A DNA stretch of 64,000 nt, from the NCBI RefSeq assembly GCF_001724605.1, contig NZ_MEEX01000009.1:67757-131756 (forward strand), written 5' to 3'. The position numbers and the translations under genes were made by a program. Positions 19,220-34,344 of this stretch are shown piece by piece. Position 1 is the first letter of the stretch. Every line of letters begins with the position of its first letter. This DNA comes from Phenylobacterium sp. SCN 70-31. Lineage in GTDB: Bacteria; Pseudomonadota; Alphaproteobacteria; Caulobacterales; Caulobacteraceae. The notes beneath the pieces were generated by a model. That model was given only the letters and a program-made list of their open reading frames with translations, ran no database searches and was not told the DNA's origin.

Positions 19220-19639
19220 ATGCTGTTGAACCTGCTGCTGGTGATCGAGGTCATCGTCGCCTTCTTCCTCGTGGTCGTGGTGCTGCTCCAGCGCTCGGAG
19301 GGTGGCGGCCTGGTCAGCGGCGGCGGCGGTTCGATGATGTCGGTGCGCGGCGCGGGCGACCTTCTGACCCGCACGACGTGGATTCTGGGGACCATCTTCT
19401 TCGTCCTGGGCCTGACGCTGACGATCCTGGCGGGCCGCGAGCGCGGCGCGTCGTCCGTCGTCGACCGGCTGAAGGTCAATGCGATCAACCCGGCCGAGCT
19501 CACGCGCCAGCCGGCCGAGACGCCCGCCCAACCGCAGGGGCCGGCGCCCTTGCAGGCCCCGACGCCCACCATCAACAGCCCGTTCGGCGCTCTGCCCGCC
19601 GAATCCGCCCCTGCGCCGGCCCTGCCCGCGCAGAAATAG
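19220..19639 (+). CDS. secG: preprotein translocase subunit SecG
   Basis: 139 residues. Two membrane helices (about 2-22 and 52-72) flank the conserved cytoplasmic loop with LLQRSEGGGLVSGGGG. A Pro/Ala/Gln-rich tail of about 55 residues is typical of alphaproteobacterial SecG. It is a non-essential part of the SecYEG channel. The 216 bases upstream carry no gene. pyrG follows after 78 bases, with a hairpin in between. Confidence 0.93.
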   Translation: MLLNLLLVIEVIVAFFLVVVVLLQRSEGGGLVSGGGGSMMSVRGAGDLLTRTTWILGTIFFVLGLTLTILAGRERGASSVVDRLKVNAINPAELTRQPAETPAQPQGPAPLQAPTPTINSPFGALPAESAPAPALPAQK

Positions 19640-21358
<1,719 letters not shown>

Positions 21359-21378
21359 TCCGCTCCCGGCCCCGGCGG

Positions 21379-21786
21379 CTACACGAAGAACAGCACCCAG
21401 AAGGCCATCAGCGCCACGTTCGAGAGGGCGAAGGCCGCCAGGCGATGGGTGACGTCGTTGTAGGTCAGGTGGATCACCGAGTGGATGAGCCGAAGCGCCA
21501 CGTAGGTCCAGGCGAGCGTCAGCGCCGCCGGGTCCAGTCGCCCGGCCACGTGGTACATCAGCCCCGCCACGTAGAAGAGCGTCGGCAGCTCCAGCAGGTT
21601 CATGTAGTTCCGGTTGGGGATCGAGACGTCTCCGGGCACGGCGGGTGATTCGCCGAACCTGAAGTCCTCGGCCTTCACGCGGCCCGCGAACGCGGCCCTC
21701 AGCCGGCGGATCGGGATGAGACCCAGGACCGCGAAGGTCAGAAGCGCCATCGCCGCCATCGGGCCGAAGACGAGATCCTGCGACAT
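21379..21786 (-). CDS. MAPEG-family membrane protein
   Basis: 135 residues with about four hydrophobic helices (residues 6-26, 68-85, 88-102 and 115-135). The segment RNYMNLLELPTLFYVAGL matches the MAPEG (membrane-associated eicosanoid/glutathione metabolism) family, as does AWTYVALRLIHSVIHLTYN. Bacterial members are poorly characterised; glutathione S-transferase-like activity is possible. It is convergent with pyrG and divergent from rpmF. Confidence 0.85.
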   Translation of the reverse strand: MSQDLVFGPMAAMALLTFAVLGLIPIRRLRAAFAGRVKAEDFRFGESPAVPGDVSIPNRNYMNLLELPTLFYVAGLMYHVAGRLDPAALTLAWTYVALRLIHSVIHLTYNDVTHRLAAFALSNVALMAFWVLFFV

Positions 21787-21924
21787 GGGGGCGGCTCCGA
21801 GAGATAATGGCGGCAGGCTATCCCAGCCGGCTTGATCGGGTGCGGGGTTTCATGCATAAGCCCCCGCTCACGTGGCGGCCCGGGTTGGCCGCCGCTCTTG
21901 TTTTCACGCCGCAGAGATCCTCCG

Positions 21925-22107
21925 ATGGCTGTTCCCAAAAGAAAAACTTCGCCGTCGCGGCGGAACATGCGTCGTTCGCACCACGCGCTCGGCCCCAACA
22001 CCTTCCACGAAGACAAGGAAACGGGCGAGCTGAAGCGCCCGCACCACGTCGACCTCAAGACCGGCATGTACAAGGGCCGTCAGGTCCTGACGCCGAAGGA
22101 AGACTGA
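21925..22107 (+). CDS. rpmF: 50S ribosomal protein L32
   Basis: 60 residues, exactly the usual size. The start [20 protein letters not shown] is diagnostic. The zinc-ribbon cysteines found in some L32 proteins are absent, as in other alphaproteobacteria. The ATG at 21925 is preferred to an in-frame ATG at 21832. A strong intrinsic terminator follows 30 bases after the stop. Confidence 0.96.
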   Translation: MAVPKRKTSPSRRNMRRSHHALGPNTFHEDKETGELKRPHHVDLKTGMYKGRQVLTPKED

Positions 22108-22136
22108 CCGCTTCCTCTCCGGGGGCGGAATTCCGG

Positions 22137-22161
22137 ACGCCGGCCGCAAGGCCGGCGTTTT
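22137..22161 (+). terminator. intrinsic terminator of rpmF
   Basis: Stem ACGCCGGCC (22137-22145) and GGCCGGCGT (22150-22158), GCAA tetraloop, followed by a TTTT run. It ends the rpmF transcript ahead of the PhoX-type gene. Confidence 0.88.
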
Positions 22162-22237
22162 GCGTTTCGCGCGCCGCGTTTTGTCATGCCCCCGAAACAG
22201 TCGCCGGGAATAAGGTGGCGCGTACGAGGGGATTTCC

Positions 22238-23674
22238 ATGATGCTGTCTCGCCGCCACCTCCTGTCCGCCGCCACGGGCGTGGCCTTCGCCGGACTCTCC
22301 CGCATGGCCGCCGCCCAGCCGCAGGCGCCGGCGGGCGATTCCTACCTCAACGAGGTGACGGGCTACGGTCCCCTCAAGGAGGATCCGCAGCGCATCTTCG
22401 ACCTTCCCGAAGGGTTCTCCTACACCGTCGTCTCGCGGGCGGGAGATCCGATGAGCGACGGTCTCGTCACGCCGTACAAGATGGACGGCATGGCGGCCTT
22501 TCCCCTGTCTCGCGGCCGGGTGGCGCTGGTGCGCAATCACGAGTTGCGTTTCACCGACTTCGACTATGGTCCCTTCGGCAAGGGCCAGACGCTGGCCGGC
22601 CAAGTGGATCGCGCCAGGGTCTTCGACGCCGCCGCGGACGGGCGGCTGATGACCGGCGGCACGACGACCCTGGTCTATGATCCGAAGTCGAAGCGACTGG
22701 AGTCGTCCTGGCTCAGCCTGGCGGGCACGAACTACAACTGCGCGGGCGGCGCCACGCCCTGGGGATCGTGGCTCACCTGCGAGGAAACGACCCGGGTCGG
22801 CGGCGCAGGTCCCGACAATCTCGACCTGGGCAAGTCGCATGGCTGGGTGTTCGAGGTGCCCGCCCGCCACAAGGGGCTCGTCGATCCGGTTCCGCTGACG
22901 GCGCTGGGCCGGTTCAAGCACGAGGCCGCCTGCATCGATCCGCGCACCGGGATCGTCTACCTGACCGAGGACGAGCCCGACGGCCGCTGCCTGTTCTATC
23001 GGGTCCTGCCCGTGGACCGCCGGCGTCTGGAGCGGGGCGGACGCATGCAGGTGCTGGGCTTCCGCGACCGCGCCGACAGCCGCAACTGGACCGAGGTCAC
23101 CTGGACGCCGGGCGACTGGCGCGAGGTGGTCTGGATCGACCTGGAAGGCCCCGAGAACCCCCACACCGACCTGCGCGACCGCGGCCACGCCAAGGGCGCC
23201 GCGTGGTTCGCCCGCGGCGAGGGGATCCATTTCGGCGACGGCGAGATGTACTTCACCTGCACCAGCGGCGGCCCGAAGCGCCTGGGCCAGATCCTGCGCT
23301 ACCGCCCCAGCCGCTTCGAGGGGGATGCGCGGGAAGCGGGCGAACCGGGGCGGATGCAGCTCTTCCTGGAGCCGTCCGACAACCGGGTGATGAACATGTG
23401 CGACAACCTCACGGTCGCGCCCTGGGGGCACCTGATCGTCTGCGAAGACAAGGTCGAGCCGAAGGGCGTGAACTTCCTCAAGGGCGTGACGCCGGACGGG
23501 CGGACCTATGCGCTCGGTCGGGTGGTTCGCTCCGAGACCGACGGCCCGCTCCTGCCCACGACCGAACTGGCCGGCGTCTGTTTCTCGCCGGACGGTTCGA
23601 CGCTGTTCGTCAACTCTTACTGGCCGGGGGCGACCCTGGCCATCACCGGTCCCTGGAAGAGCTTCAAGGCCTGA
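22238..23674 (+). CDS. PhoX-family (DUF839) secreted phosphatase-like protein
   Basis: 478 residues. The N-terminus MMLSRRHLLSAATGVAFAG carries a twin-arginine motif and hydrophobic core, followed by an Ala-x-Ala site (AAAQ near residue 28), so Tat export is likely. The body matches the DUF839/PhoX beta-propeller family: VRNHELRF, GGTTTLVYD, NCAGGATPWGSWLTCEET, FKHEAACIDPRTGIVYLTED and a C-terminal TELAGVCFSPDGSTLFVN. PhoX enzymes are calcium- and iron-dependent alkaline phosphatases; whether this member is one is an inference. No Pho-type regulator lies nearby. Confidence 0.85.
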   Translation: MMLSRRHLLSAATGVAFAGLSRMAAAQPQAPAGDSYLNEVTGYGPLKEDPQRIFDLPEGFSYTVVSRAGDPMSDGLVTPYKMDGMAAFPLSRGRVALVRNHELRFTDFDYGPFGKGQTLAGQVDRARVFDAAADGRLMTGGTTTLVYDPKSKRLESSWLSLAGTNYNCAGGATPWGSWLTCEETTRVGGAGPDNLDLGKSHGWVFEVPARHKGLVDPVPLTALGRFKHEAACIDPRTGIVYLTEDEPDGRCLFYRVLPVDRRRLERGGRMQVLGFRDRADSRNWTEVTWTPGDWREVVWIDLEGPENPHTDLRDRGHAKGAAWFARGEGIHFGDGEMYFTCTSGGPKRLGQILRYRPSRFEGDAREAGEPGRMQLFLEPSDNRVMNMCDNLTVAPWGHLIVCEDKVEPKGVNFLKGVTPDGRTYALGRVVRSETDGPLLPTTELAGVCFSPDGSTLFVNSYWPGATLAITGPWKSFKA

Positions 23675-23680
23675 AAACTC

Positions 23681-23701
23681 CCTCTCACGCCCTGGGAGAG
23701 G
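23681..23701. terminator. hairpin between convergent PhoX-type gene and crotonase gene
   Basis: CCTCTC (23681-23686) and GAGAGG (23696-23701) with a nine-base loop, seven bases after the PhoX-type stop and 21 bases before the crotonase stop. It is short and lacks a T-run, so a terminator role is tentative. Confidence 0.4.
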
Positions 23702-23722
23702 AAGGGGCCTGGAGGAGGCGGT

Positions 23723-26759
<3,037 letters not shown>

Positions 26760-26973
26760 AGGCGTTCCTCCGCAGGTGGCGGGGGGCAACATGGCCCGGT
26801 GCGACGGCCGGCGCCAGCGGATCCAGCTCAGCCTTGGGGCGGCCGCCAACGGCGACGGCGGCCGTTGCGGGGCTGGCGCAGACGTTCGGTCCATCCGGAG
26901 ACGCGCCACTCCATTTCCCCCGCAACGTTTCGTTAATCGTGGCGGCCGCTATGGTCGGGCGTCGGAAACCTTC

Positions 26974-27279
26974 GTGATTCCCGTGCTCGACAGCCTTCGC
27001 CCCTATCTCTCGACCGCGTTCCTGGCGCTCCTGATCGCCTATTTCGCCTATCACGCCTTCACGGGCGAAGGCGGCCTGTTGCAGTCGGACAGCCGCGATG
27101 CGGCCCTGGCGGCGAAACGCGCCGAACTGGCCGACCTGACCGCGCGGCGGCACGATCTGGAGGTTCGCGCCCGCCTCCTGCGCGACGAGAGCCTTTCCGC
27201 CGATCTCCTGGAGGAAAGGGCGCGCTCCCTGCTAGGCTTCGCCGACCCGAGGGACTATGTGATCCGCATGCAACCCTGA
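26974..27279 (+). CDS. ftsB: septum formation initiator FtsB/DivIC-like protein
   Basis: 101 residues from GTG 26974; a second GTG four codons later is also possible. One N-terminal membrane helix (LSTAFLALLIAYFAYHAF) is followed by a coiled coil of about 45 residues (AALAAKRAELADLTARRHDLEVRARLL) and the conserved ADLLEERARSLLGFADPRDYVI end. These are the features of FtsB in the divisome, partner of FtsL and FtsQ. The position just ahead of the pdh operon is seen in many alphaproteobacteria. No ATG fits this frame. Confidence 0.85.
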   Translation: MIPVLDSLRPYLSTAFLALLIAYFAYHAFTGEGGLLQSDSRDAALAAKRAELADLTARRHDLEVRARLLRDESLSADLLEERARSLLGFADPRDYVIRMQP

Positions 27280-27283
27280 GGCT

Positions 27284-27310
27284 GGTTCGCCAGTCTCAAA
27301 GGGACGAACC
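27284..27310 (+). other. hairpin in the ftsB-pdhA spacer
   Basis: GGTTCG (27284-27289) and CGAACC (27305-27310) with a 15-base loop, five bases after the ftsB stop and 20 bases before the pdhA start. There is no T-run. It could be a weak terminator or mRNA processing site separating ftsB from the pdh operon. Confidence 0.35.
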
Positions 27311-27330
27311 ACGGATCACGGGAGTAACGC

Positions 27331-28392
27331 ATGGCGCGCGGGCAGACCGCTTCGGCCGGTCGGCGGAAAACCACCAGCGCACCCCGCCGGGCCGGCGGGA
27401 AAGGGCACAATTCCAGCCCCGACACCGGCAGGGACGAGCTGCTCGAGTACTACCGCCAGATGCTGCTCGTCCGCCGGTTCGAGGAACGCGCGGGCCAGCT
27501 CTACGGCATGGGGCTGATCGGCGGCTTCTGCCACCTGTACATCGGCCAGGAGGCCATCGCCGTCGGCTGCGAGGCGGCCAAGAACCCGGGCGACCAGTTC
27601 ATCACCGGCTACCGCGACCACGGCCACATGCTGGTGGCCGGCATGGATCCGCGCGAGGTGATGGCCGAGCTGACCGGCCGCATCGGCGGCTCGTCCAAGG
27701 GCAAGGGCGGGTCGATGCACATGTTCTCGACCGAGGCGGCGTTCTACGGCGGCCACGGGATCGTGGGCGCGCAGGTGGCGCTGGGCACCGGCCTGGCGCT
27801 GGCCAACAGCTACCGAGAGGACGGCAAGGTCAGCTTCGCCTTCTTCGGCGACGGCGCCGCCAACCAGGGCCAGGTCTACGAGAGCTTCAACATGGCGGCC
27901 GTCTGGAAGCTGCCGGTGGTCTACGTGATCGAGAACAACCAGTACGCCATGGGCACGGCCATCGACCGGTCCACGTCCGAGGTCGAGCTCTACAAGCGCG
28001 GGATCTCGTTCAACATCCCGGGTGAGCAGGTGGATGGCATGGACGTGCTGGCCGTGAAGGCTGCGGCCCAGCGCGCCTGCGAGCACGCCCGGGGCGGCAA
28101 CGGGCCGTACATTCTGGAGATGAAGACCTACCGCTATCGCGGCCACTCCATGAGCGACCCGGCCAAGTACCGCACGCGCGAGGAAGTGGACGAGGTCCGC
28201 AAGACCCGCGATCCCATCGAGCACGTCGAGCACCTTCTGGAGACCAACGGCTGGGCCGACGCCGACGCGCTCAAGGCCATCGACGCCGAGGTGAAGAAGA
28301 TCGTCGCCGATGCGGCGGAGTTCGCCCGCACCTCGCCCGAGCCCGACCCGTCCGAACTCTACACCGACGTCTACACGGAGCTGCGCGCGTGA
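27331..28392 (+). CDS. pdhA: pyruvate dehydrogenase E1 component, alpha subunit
   Basis: 353 residues. The thiamine-diphosphate site is visible as [31 protein letters not shown] (written here only in outline: the GDG...NN motif near residues 172-200). The phosphorylation-loop-like [15 protein letters not shown] follows at about 266. An N-terminal basic stretch of about 30 residues precedes the domain. E1 decarboxylates pyruvate and reductively acetylates the lipoyl domains. The ATG has a GGGAG site eight bases upstream. The stop overlaps the pdhB start. Confidence 0.96.
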   Translation: MARGQTASAGRRKTTSAPRRAGGKGHNSSPDTGRDELLEYYRQMLLVRRFEERAGQLYGMGLIGGFCHLYIGQEAIAVGCEAAKNPGDQFITGYRDHGHMLVAGMDPREVMAELTGRIGGSSKGKGGSMHMFSTEAAFYGGHGIVGAQVALGTGLALANSYREDGKVSFAFFGDGAANQGQVYESFNMAAVWKLPVVYVIENNQYAMGTAIDRSTSEVELYKRGISFNIPGEQVDGMDVLAVKAAAQRACEHARGGNGPYILEMKTYRYRGHSMSDPAKYRTREEVDEVRKTRDPIEHVEHLLETNGWADADALKAIDAEVKKIVADAAEFARTSPEPDPSELYTDVYTELRA

Positions 28393-29810
28393 CCGACATC
28401 CTGATGCCGGCGCTCTCGCCCACCATGGAGGAGGGCACGCTCGCCAAGTGGTTCGTGAAGGCGGGCGACACGGTGAAGTCCGGCGACGTGATCGCCGAGA
28501 TCGAGACCGACAAGGCCACCATGGAGGTCGAGGCCGTCGACGAGGGCGTCGTCGCCGAGATCCTGGTGCCGGAAGGGACCGAGGAGGTGAAGGTCAACAC
28601 CCCCATCGCGCGCCTGAACGGCGAGGGCGGGGCGGCCAAGCCGGCCCCTAAGGCCGAGGAAGCTCCCGCTGAGGCATCGCCCGGCAAGGGTGAGGGCAAG
28701 GCCTCGGCCGGCGATCCCGAGAAGAAGCCGCCGGAAGAGGCCGAGACCCGGCCGGAAGGCGAGGGGCCGGCCGCGGTCACCCCCAAGGAGCCGCTGAAAG
28801 ACCCCGAACTGCCCGAGGGTGTGAACCTCGTGAAGACCACGGTCCGCGACGCCCTGCGCGACGCCATGGCCGAGGAGATGCGCCGCGACGGCGACGTCTT
28901 CCTGATGGGCGAGGAGGTGGCGCAGTACCAGGGGGCCTACAAGGTCAGCCGGGGCCTGCTGGACGAGTTCGGCCCCAAGCGCGTGATCGACACCCCGATC
29001 ACCGAGCACGGCTTCGCCGGCCTGGGCGTGGGCGCGGCGATGGCGGGCCTGAAGCCGATCGTCGAGTTCATGACGTTCAACTTCGCCATGCAGGCGATCG
29101 ACCACATCATCAATTCGGCCGCCAAGACGCTCTACATGTCGGGCGGCCAGATCAAGACGTCCATCGTCTTCCGTGGCCCGAACGGCGCGGCCGCCCGCGT
29201 GGCCGCCCAGCACAGCCAGGACTACGCCGCCTGGTACGGCCACGTGCCCGGCCTGAAGGTGATCGCACCCTACGACGCGGCCGACGCCAAGGGCCTGCTG
29301 AAAGCCGCCATCCGCGACCCGAACCCTGTGGTCTTCCTGGAGCACGAGATGCTCTACGGGCAGGAGTTCGACGTGCCCGAGGTGGAGGACTGGGTGGTCC
29401 CCATCGGCAAGGCCAAGGTCCGGCGCGAGGGGAACGGCGTCACCCTGGTGGCCTATTCCCGGATGGTGGGCTTCTGCCTGGCCGCCGCCGAGGAACTGGC
29501 CAAGGACGGCATCGAGGCCGAGGTGGTCGACCTGCGCACCATCCGGCCCATGGACATCGAGACCGTGGTCGAGAGCGTGAAGAAGACCAACCGGCTGGTG
29601 ACGGTCGAGGAGGGCTGGGGCCCGATGGGCGTCGGCGCCGAGATCGCGGCCAAGGTGACGGAACTGGCGTTCGACTATCTCGACGCGCCGCCCGCTCGCG
29701 TGCACCAGGAAGACGTGCCGCTGCCCTACGCGGCGAACCTCGAGGCGCTGTCGATGCCGTCGATCGAGCGGATCGTGAAGGCGGCCAAGGCGGTGAGCTA
29801 CAAGGATTGA
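28389..29810 (+). CDS. pdhB: pyruvate dehydrogenase E1 beta subunit with N-terminal lipoyl domain
   Basis: 473 residues. A lipoyl domain fills residues 1-80, with the modified Lys in [16 protein letters not shown] flexible Pro/Glu/Lys/Ala linker of about 60 residues follows. The transketolase-like E1-beta domain runs from about 140 ([33 protein letters not shown]) to the end. A lipoylated E1-beta is characteristic of alphaproteobacterial complexes. The start is GTG at 28389, overlapping the pdhA stop. The lipoyl-coding DNA is nearly the same as that of pdhC. Confidence 0.96.
   Translation: MTDILMPALSPTMEEGTLAKWFVKAGDTVKSGDVIAEIETDKATMEVEAVDEGVVAEILVPEGTEEVKVNTPIARLNGEGGAAKPAPKAEEAPAEASPGKGEGKASAGDPEKKPPEEAETRPEGEGPAAVTPKEPLKDPELPEGVNLVKTTVRDALRDAMAEEMRRDGDVFLMGEEVAQYQGAYKVSRGLLDEFGPKRVIDTPITEHGFAGLGVGAAMAGLKPIVEFMTFNFAMQAIDHIINSAAKTLYMSGGQIKTSIVFRGPNGAAARVAAQHSQDYAAWYGHVPGLKVIAPYDAADAKGLLKAAIRDPNPVVFLEHEMLYGQEFDVPEVEDWVVPIGKAKVRREGNGVTLVAYSRMVGFCLAAAEELAKDGIEAEVVDLRTIRPMDIETVVESVKKTNRLVTVEEGWGPMGVGAEIAAKVTELAFDYLDAPPARVHQEDVPLPYAANLEALSMPSIERIVKAAKAVSYKD
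28449..28516 (+). repeat. 68-base exact repeat, copy 1 (pdhB lipoyl domain)
   Basis: These 68 bases are identical to 30714-30781 in pdhC. They cover the centre of the lipoyl domain up to the modified lysine codon. Flanking lipoyl sequence differs at scattered, mostly third, positions. Confidence 0.9.
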
Positions 29811-30253
29811 TCGTGGATCAGCGCACAGGAGCAGATTGGCGAGGGGCGCCTACCGAATTGGACGCGATCGAATCTCTTTCGATCGACATCGTGTCTGGTC
29901 CCGGGAATGGCAATCTCTTGGTCCTGGCCGCGGAGTCAGGGACCATCGAGGATCGACGCCGTCGGAAGCCGTTCTTCCTGATCGAGTTCTCGGAGGTCGA
30001 AGTTGCGACCGTCTGGTCGGATACAGCCTACTCGATCATTGGAGTTGGAGCGGGTTACGGGGAAACCTGGCTCTCTGAGAGCGACAATTCCGATCTCGTG
30101 TCGGAAGTCAGGTCTTTTCGTTCGAAGACGCGACATTTTGCGCTGGGAGGGCCGTGGAACCGCCTTGAAGTAGTCGCGTCTTCATTCGCCATCCAGCAGA
30201 TGGAAAGCGAAGCGGAGGTGCGCCAGGCCGTTGCCGACGCCGTGCTAGCATGA
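29807..30253 (+). CDS. unrecognised orphan protein inside the pdh operon
   Basis: 148 residues from TTG 29807, which overlaps the pdhB stop; GTG 29813 is the alternative. I do not recognise the family. The product is mixed alpha/beta with a hydrophobic strand region ([20 protein letters not shown], then [15 protein letters not shown]) and no signal or membrane helix. A hand count gives about 59% G+C over its length, visibly below its neighbours, and A/T-ending codons are frequent. It overlaps the GFA start at its own end, so it is neatly spliced into the operon. It looks like a fairly recent acquisition. An immunity-protein or unknown regulatory role are guesses only. Confidence 0.65.
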   Translation: MIVDQRTGADWRGAPTELDAIESLSIDIVSGPGNGNLLVLAAESGTIEDRRRRKPFFLIEFSEVEVATVWSDTAYSIIGVGAGYGETWLSESDNSDLVSEVRSFRSKTRHFALGGPWNRLEVVASSFAIQQMESEAEVRQAVADAVLA

Positions 30254-30657
30254 CCGACAGCCCCTTCACCTGGCGTGCAGGCGGATGCCATTGCGGCGGA
30301 GTGCGCTTCGAGGCCGCCCTGCCGGCCCGCGTCGAGGCGCAGAGCTGCAACTGTTCCATGTGCGCCAAGGCGGGCTTCGTGCACATCATCGTGCCGGAAA
30401 GCCGGTTCCGCATCACCCGGGGCATCGACAGGCTGGCCGAGTACACGTTCAACACCCGGGTGGCGAAGCACCTGTTCTGCTCGGAATGCGGGATCAAGAG
30501 CTTCTATCGGCCGCGCTCGAACCCCGACGGTTGGAGCGTCAACGCCCGCTGCCTGGACACGACCGACGGGTTGGACCTCGTCATCGAGGCCTTCGACGGC
30601 CAGAACTGGGAGGCCAACGGCGCTTCCCTCGCGCATCTCTCCAAGGAACCCGCATGA
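30250..30657 (+). CDS. GFA/CENP-V family zinc protein
   Basis: 135 residues. The zinc-binding cysteines are in the family pattern: [12 protein letters not shown] near residue 12, [12 protein letters not shown] near 34, and [12 protein letters not shown] near 77. Members include glutathione-dependent formaldehyde-activating enzyme, but many are uncharacterised. The ATG overlaps the orphan's stop, and its stop overlaps the pdhC start, so it is translated as part of the pdh operon. A link to aldehyde or thiol chemistry near pyruvate oxidation is conceivable but unproven. Confidence 0.88.
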   Translation: MTDSPFTWRAGGCHCGGVRFEAALPARVEAQSCNCSMCAKAGFVHIIVPESRFRITRGIDRLAEYTFNTRVAKHLFCSECGIKSFYRPRSNPDGWSVNARCLDTTDGLDLVIEAFDGQNWEANGASLAHLSKEPA

Positions 30658-32003
30658 CGGACATCCTCATGCCCGCGCTTTCTCCGACCATGGAGGAGGG
30701 CATTCTCGCCAAATGGTTCGTGAAGGCGGGCGACACGGTGAAGTCCGGCGACGTGATCGCCGAGATCGAGACCGACAAGGCGACCATGGAAGTCGAGGCC
30801 GTCGACGAGGGCGTGGTTTCCGAGATCCTGGTGCCTGAGGGAACCGAGGGGGTGAAGGTCAACACGCCCATCGCCCGCCTGGGAGGCGAGGGCGGGGCCA
30901 GCAACGGCGGCGCGGCCGAGACTCCGCCGAAGGCCGAGACGCCCAAGACCCCTCCGTCGGCGTCGCCGCCACCTCCCCCCGAGGGGGAGGAGAAGCCAGC
31001 GGCCCCGGTTGCATCGGTCTCTTCCGCCCCCTCGGCAGAAGGTGGCGCGCGGCGCGGGGCGGCGCGTGACGGCGGGGAACAGCGCATCTTCGCCTCGCCG
31101 CTGGCGCGCCGGCTGGCGGAACAGAAGGGCGTCGACCTGACGGCGGTGAAGGGCTCGGGTCCGCACGGACGGATCATCAAGGCCGACATCGAAGGCGCGA
31201 AGCCGGGCGAGGCCAAGGCGGCGCCCGCCGCCGCAGCCCCGGCCAGCGCGTCCAACGCCCAGGCCGCTCCGCAACGCCAGGCTCAGACCCTGGAGCAGAT
31301 GGGCATCCCTGCGGGCAGCTACGAGCTGATCCCGCTGGACGGCATGCGCAAGACCGTCGCGCGCCGGATGACCGACAGCTTCCGCGACGTGCCGCATTTC
31401 CCGCTGACGGTGGATATCGAGCTCGACGAACTGCTGTCGGCGCGATCCAAGATCAACGCCATGCTGGAGAAGCAGGGCGTCAAGGTCAGCGTCAACGACA
31501 TGGTGCTGAAGGCCGCCGCCGTCGCCCTGATGCGGGTGCCCGAGGCCAACGCCTCGTACACGCCCGAAGGGATCGCCATGCACAAGCATGCCGACATCGC
31601 CATGGCGGTCGCGGTGCCGGGCGGCCTGATCACCCCGATCATCCGCGCGTGCGAGACCAAGGGCCTCGCCCAGATCGCGACCGAAGCCAAGGATCTGGCC
31701 GAACGGGCGCGCAACAAGAAGCTGAAGCCCGAGGAGTTCCAGGGCGGCACCTTCTCGGTCTCCAATCTGGGCATGTTCGGAATCAAGACCTTCAGCTCGA
31801 TCATCAACGAGCCGCAGGGCGCAATCCTCTCGGTGGGCGCCGGCGAGAAGCGGCCGGTCGTGCGCGGCGACAGGATCGAGATCGCCACGGTGATGTCCGT
31901 CACCCTGACCTGCGATCACCGCGTCGTGGACGGCGCCACCGGCGCCCGCTGGCTGGCCGCCTTCAAGCCGCTGCTCGAAGATCCGATCACCCTGATCGTC
32001 TGA
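30654..32003 (+). CDS. pdhC: dihydrolipoyllysine acetyltransferase (E2 of pyruvate dehydrogenase)
   Basis: 449 residues. Lipoyl domain at 1-80 (modified Lys in [12 protein letters not shown]), Pro/Ala-rich linker, peripheral-subunit-binding domain at about 143-178 ([22 protein letters not shown]), second linker, then the catalytic core from about 225. The catalytic His is in [15 protein letters not shown] near the end. It transfers acetyl from lipoate to CoA and forms the core of the complex. The ATG overlaps the GFA stop by four bases. A glutathione peroxidase gene follows after nine bases. Confidence 0.96.
   Translation: MTDILMPALSPTMEEGILAKWFVKAGDTVKSGDVIAEIETDKATMEVEAVDEGVVSEILVPEGTEGVKVNTPIARLGGEGGASNGGAAETPPKAETPKTPPSASPPPPPEGEEKPAAPVASVSSAPSAEGGARRGAARDGGEQRIFASPLARRLAEQKGVDLTAVKGSGPHGRIIKADIEGAKPGEAKAAPAAAAPASASNAQAAPQRQAQTLEQMGIPAGSYELIPLDGMRKTVARRMTDSFRDVPHFPLTVDIELDELLSARSKINAMLEKQGVKVSVNDMVLKAAAVALMRVPEANASYTPEGIAMHKHADIAMAVAVPGGLITPIIRACETKGLAQIATEAKDLAERARNKKLKPEEFQGGTFSVSNLGMFGIKTFSSIINEPQGAILSVGAGEKRPVVRGDRIEIATVMSVTLTCDHRVVDGATGARWLAAFKPLLEDPITLIV
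30714..30781 (+). repeat. 68-base exact repeat, copy 2 (pdhC lipoyl domain)
   Basis: Identical to 28449-28516 in pdhB, in the same reading frame and the same place within the lipoyl domain. The run breaks one base after the lysine codon region at 30782. Confidence 0.9.
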
Positions 32004-32012
32004 GGCGGCGTC

Positions 32013-32491
32013 ATGACCAGCCTCTATGACTTCACGGCCGAGACCATCGAGGGCCAGCCGGCGCCCCTGGCCGACCACCGCGGCAAGGTCGTGCTGATCG
32101 TGAACACCGCCAGCCAGTGCGGCTTCACCCGTCAATACGCCGGCCTGGAGGCGCTGCATCGCAAGTACGCCGGACGGGGCTTCGTCGTGCTGGGGTTTCC
32201 GTGCAACCAGTTCGGCGCGCAGGAGCCTGGCGACGACGCCGAGATCAAGTCGTTCTGCTCGCTGACCTACGACGTCGATTTTCCGCTGATGCGGAAGATC
32301 GACGTGAACGGCCCCAAGGCCCATCCGCTCTACGCCTGGCTGAAGTCCCGGAAGAAGGGCCTGCTCGGCACCGAGGGAATCAAATGGAACTTCACCAAGT
32401 TCCTGATCGACCGCGAAGGCCGCGTCGCCGGCCGGTTCGCCCCCACCGTTGAACCCAAGGCGCTCGAGGGCGCGATCGAAAGGCTCCTCTG

Positions 32492-32492
<1 letters not shown>
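32013..32492 (+). CDS. glutathione peroxidase family protein
   Basis: 159 residues, thioredoxin-like fold. The active-site region is VNTASQCGFTRQYAGLEAL with Cys in place of selenocysteine at about residue 36. The Gln in FPCNQFGAQEP and the Trp/Asn in IKWNFTKFLID complete the catalytic set. Such enzymes reduce peroxides with thioredoxin or glutathione. It is set between pdhC and lpd; the stop overlaps the lpd ATG in TGATG. It may protect the complex or its dithiols from oxidation (inference). Confidence 0.92.
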
Positions 32493-33883
<1,391 letters not shown>

Positions 33884-33903
33884 TCGGCCGACGGCGGAGC
33901 CTT

Positions 33904-33917
33904 CGGTCGCTCGACCG
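33904..33917. terminator. small palindrome between lpd and doxX
   Basis: CGGTCG (33904-33909) and CGACCG (33912-33917) around two bases, within the 57-base gap between convergent lpd and doxX. It is the only stem in the gap, short and without a T-run. Confidence 0.3.
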
Positions 33918-33940
33918 CCTCGGGCGCCCAAGGGGCGGCG

Positions 33941-34330
33941 TCAGGTCTTCCGGCGTACGACCGCGTCCAGACTCCACGGCCCCGGGCCCGCGAAGGTCAG
34001 GTAGAGGAAGACGAAGCAGTACATGATCGCCAGTTCGCCGCCGTTCAGGGCCGGCCAGAAGCCCTGGCTGCCATGGGCCATGAAATAGGCGACGGCCATC
34101 TGGCCGGAACAGAGGAAGGCGGCGGCGCGGGTGAAGAGGCCCGCCGCGATCAGGCCTCCGCCGACCACCTCGATCCAGGCCGCGGCGAGCAGCAGCGCGG
34201 GCAGGGGATCGGGCGCGCCGGGCTGCGGCCCGGGGAACGCGAACAGCTTCATCAGCCCGTGCTGCATGAAGAGCAGGGCCGCGATGACCCGCAGGATGCT
34301 GAGCACCCGCGGAGACCAGGTCGCGAGCAT
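33941..34330 (-). CDS. DoxX family membrane protein
   Basis: 129 residues with four hydrophobic helices. The N-terminal LSILRVIAALLFMQHGLMKLF segment, then LLLAAAWIEVVGGGLIAAGLFTR and a third helix near YFMAH, match DoxX. Family members are small inner-membrane proteins linked in some bacteria to thiosulfate or oxidative-stress responses; the function here is unknown. It lies 14 bases downstream of the acyl-CoA synthetase-like gene and is likely co-transcribed. Confidence 0.85.
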   Translation of the reverse strand: MLATWSPRVLSILRVIAALLFMQHGLMKLFAFPGPQPGAPDPLPALLLAAAWIEVVGGGLIAAGLFTRAAAFLCSGQMAVAYFMAHGSQGFWPALNGGELAIMYCFVFLYLTFAGPGPWSLDAVVRRKT

Positions 34331-34344
34331 ATGCGTTTCCTCCC

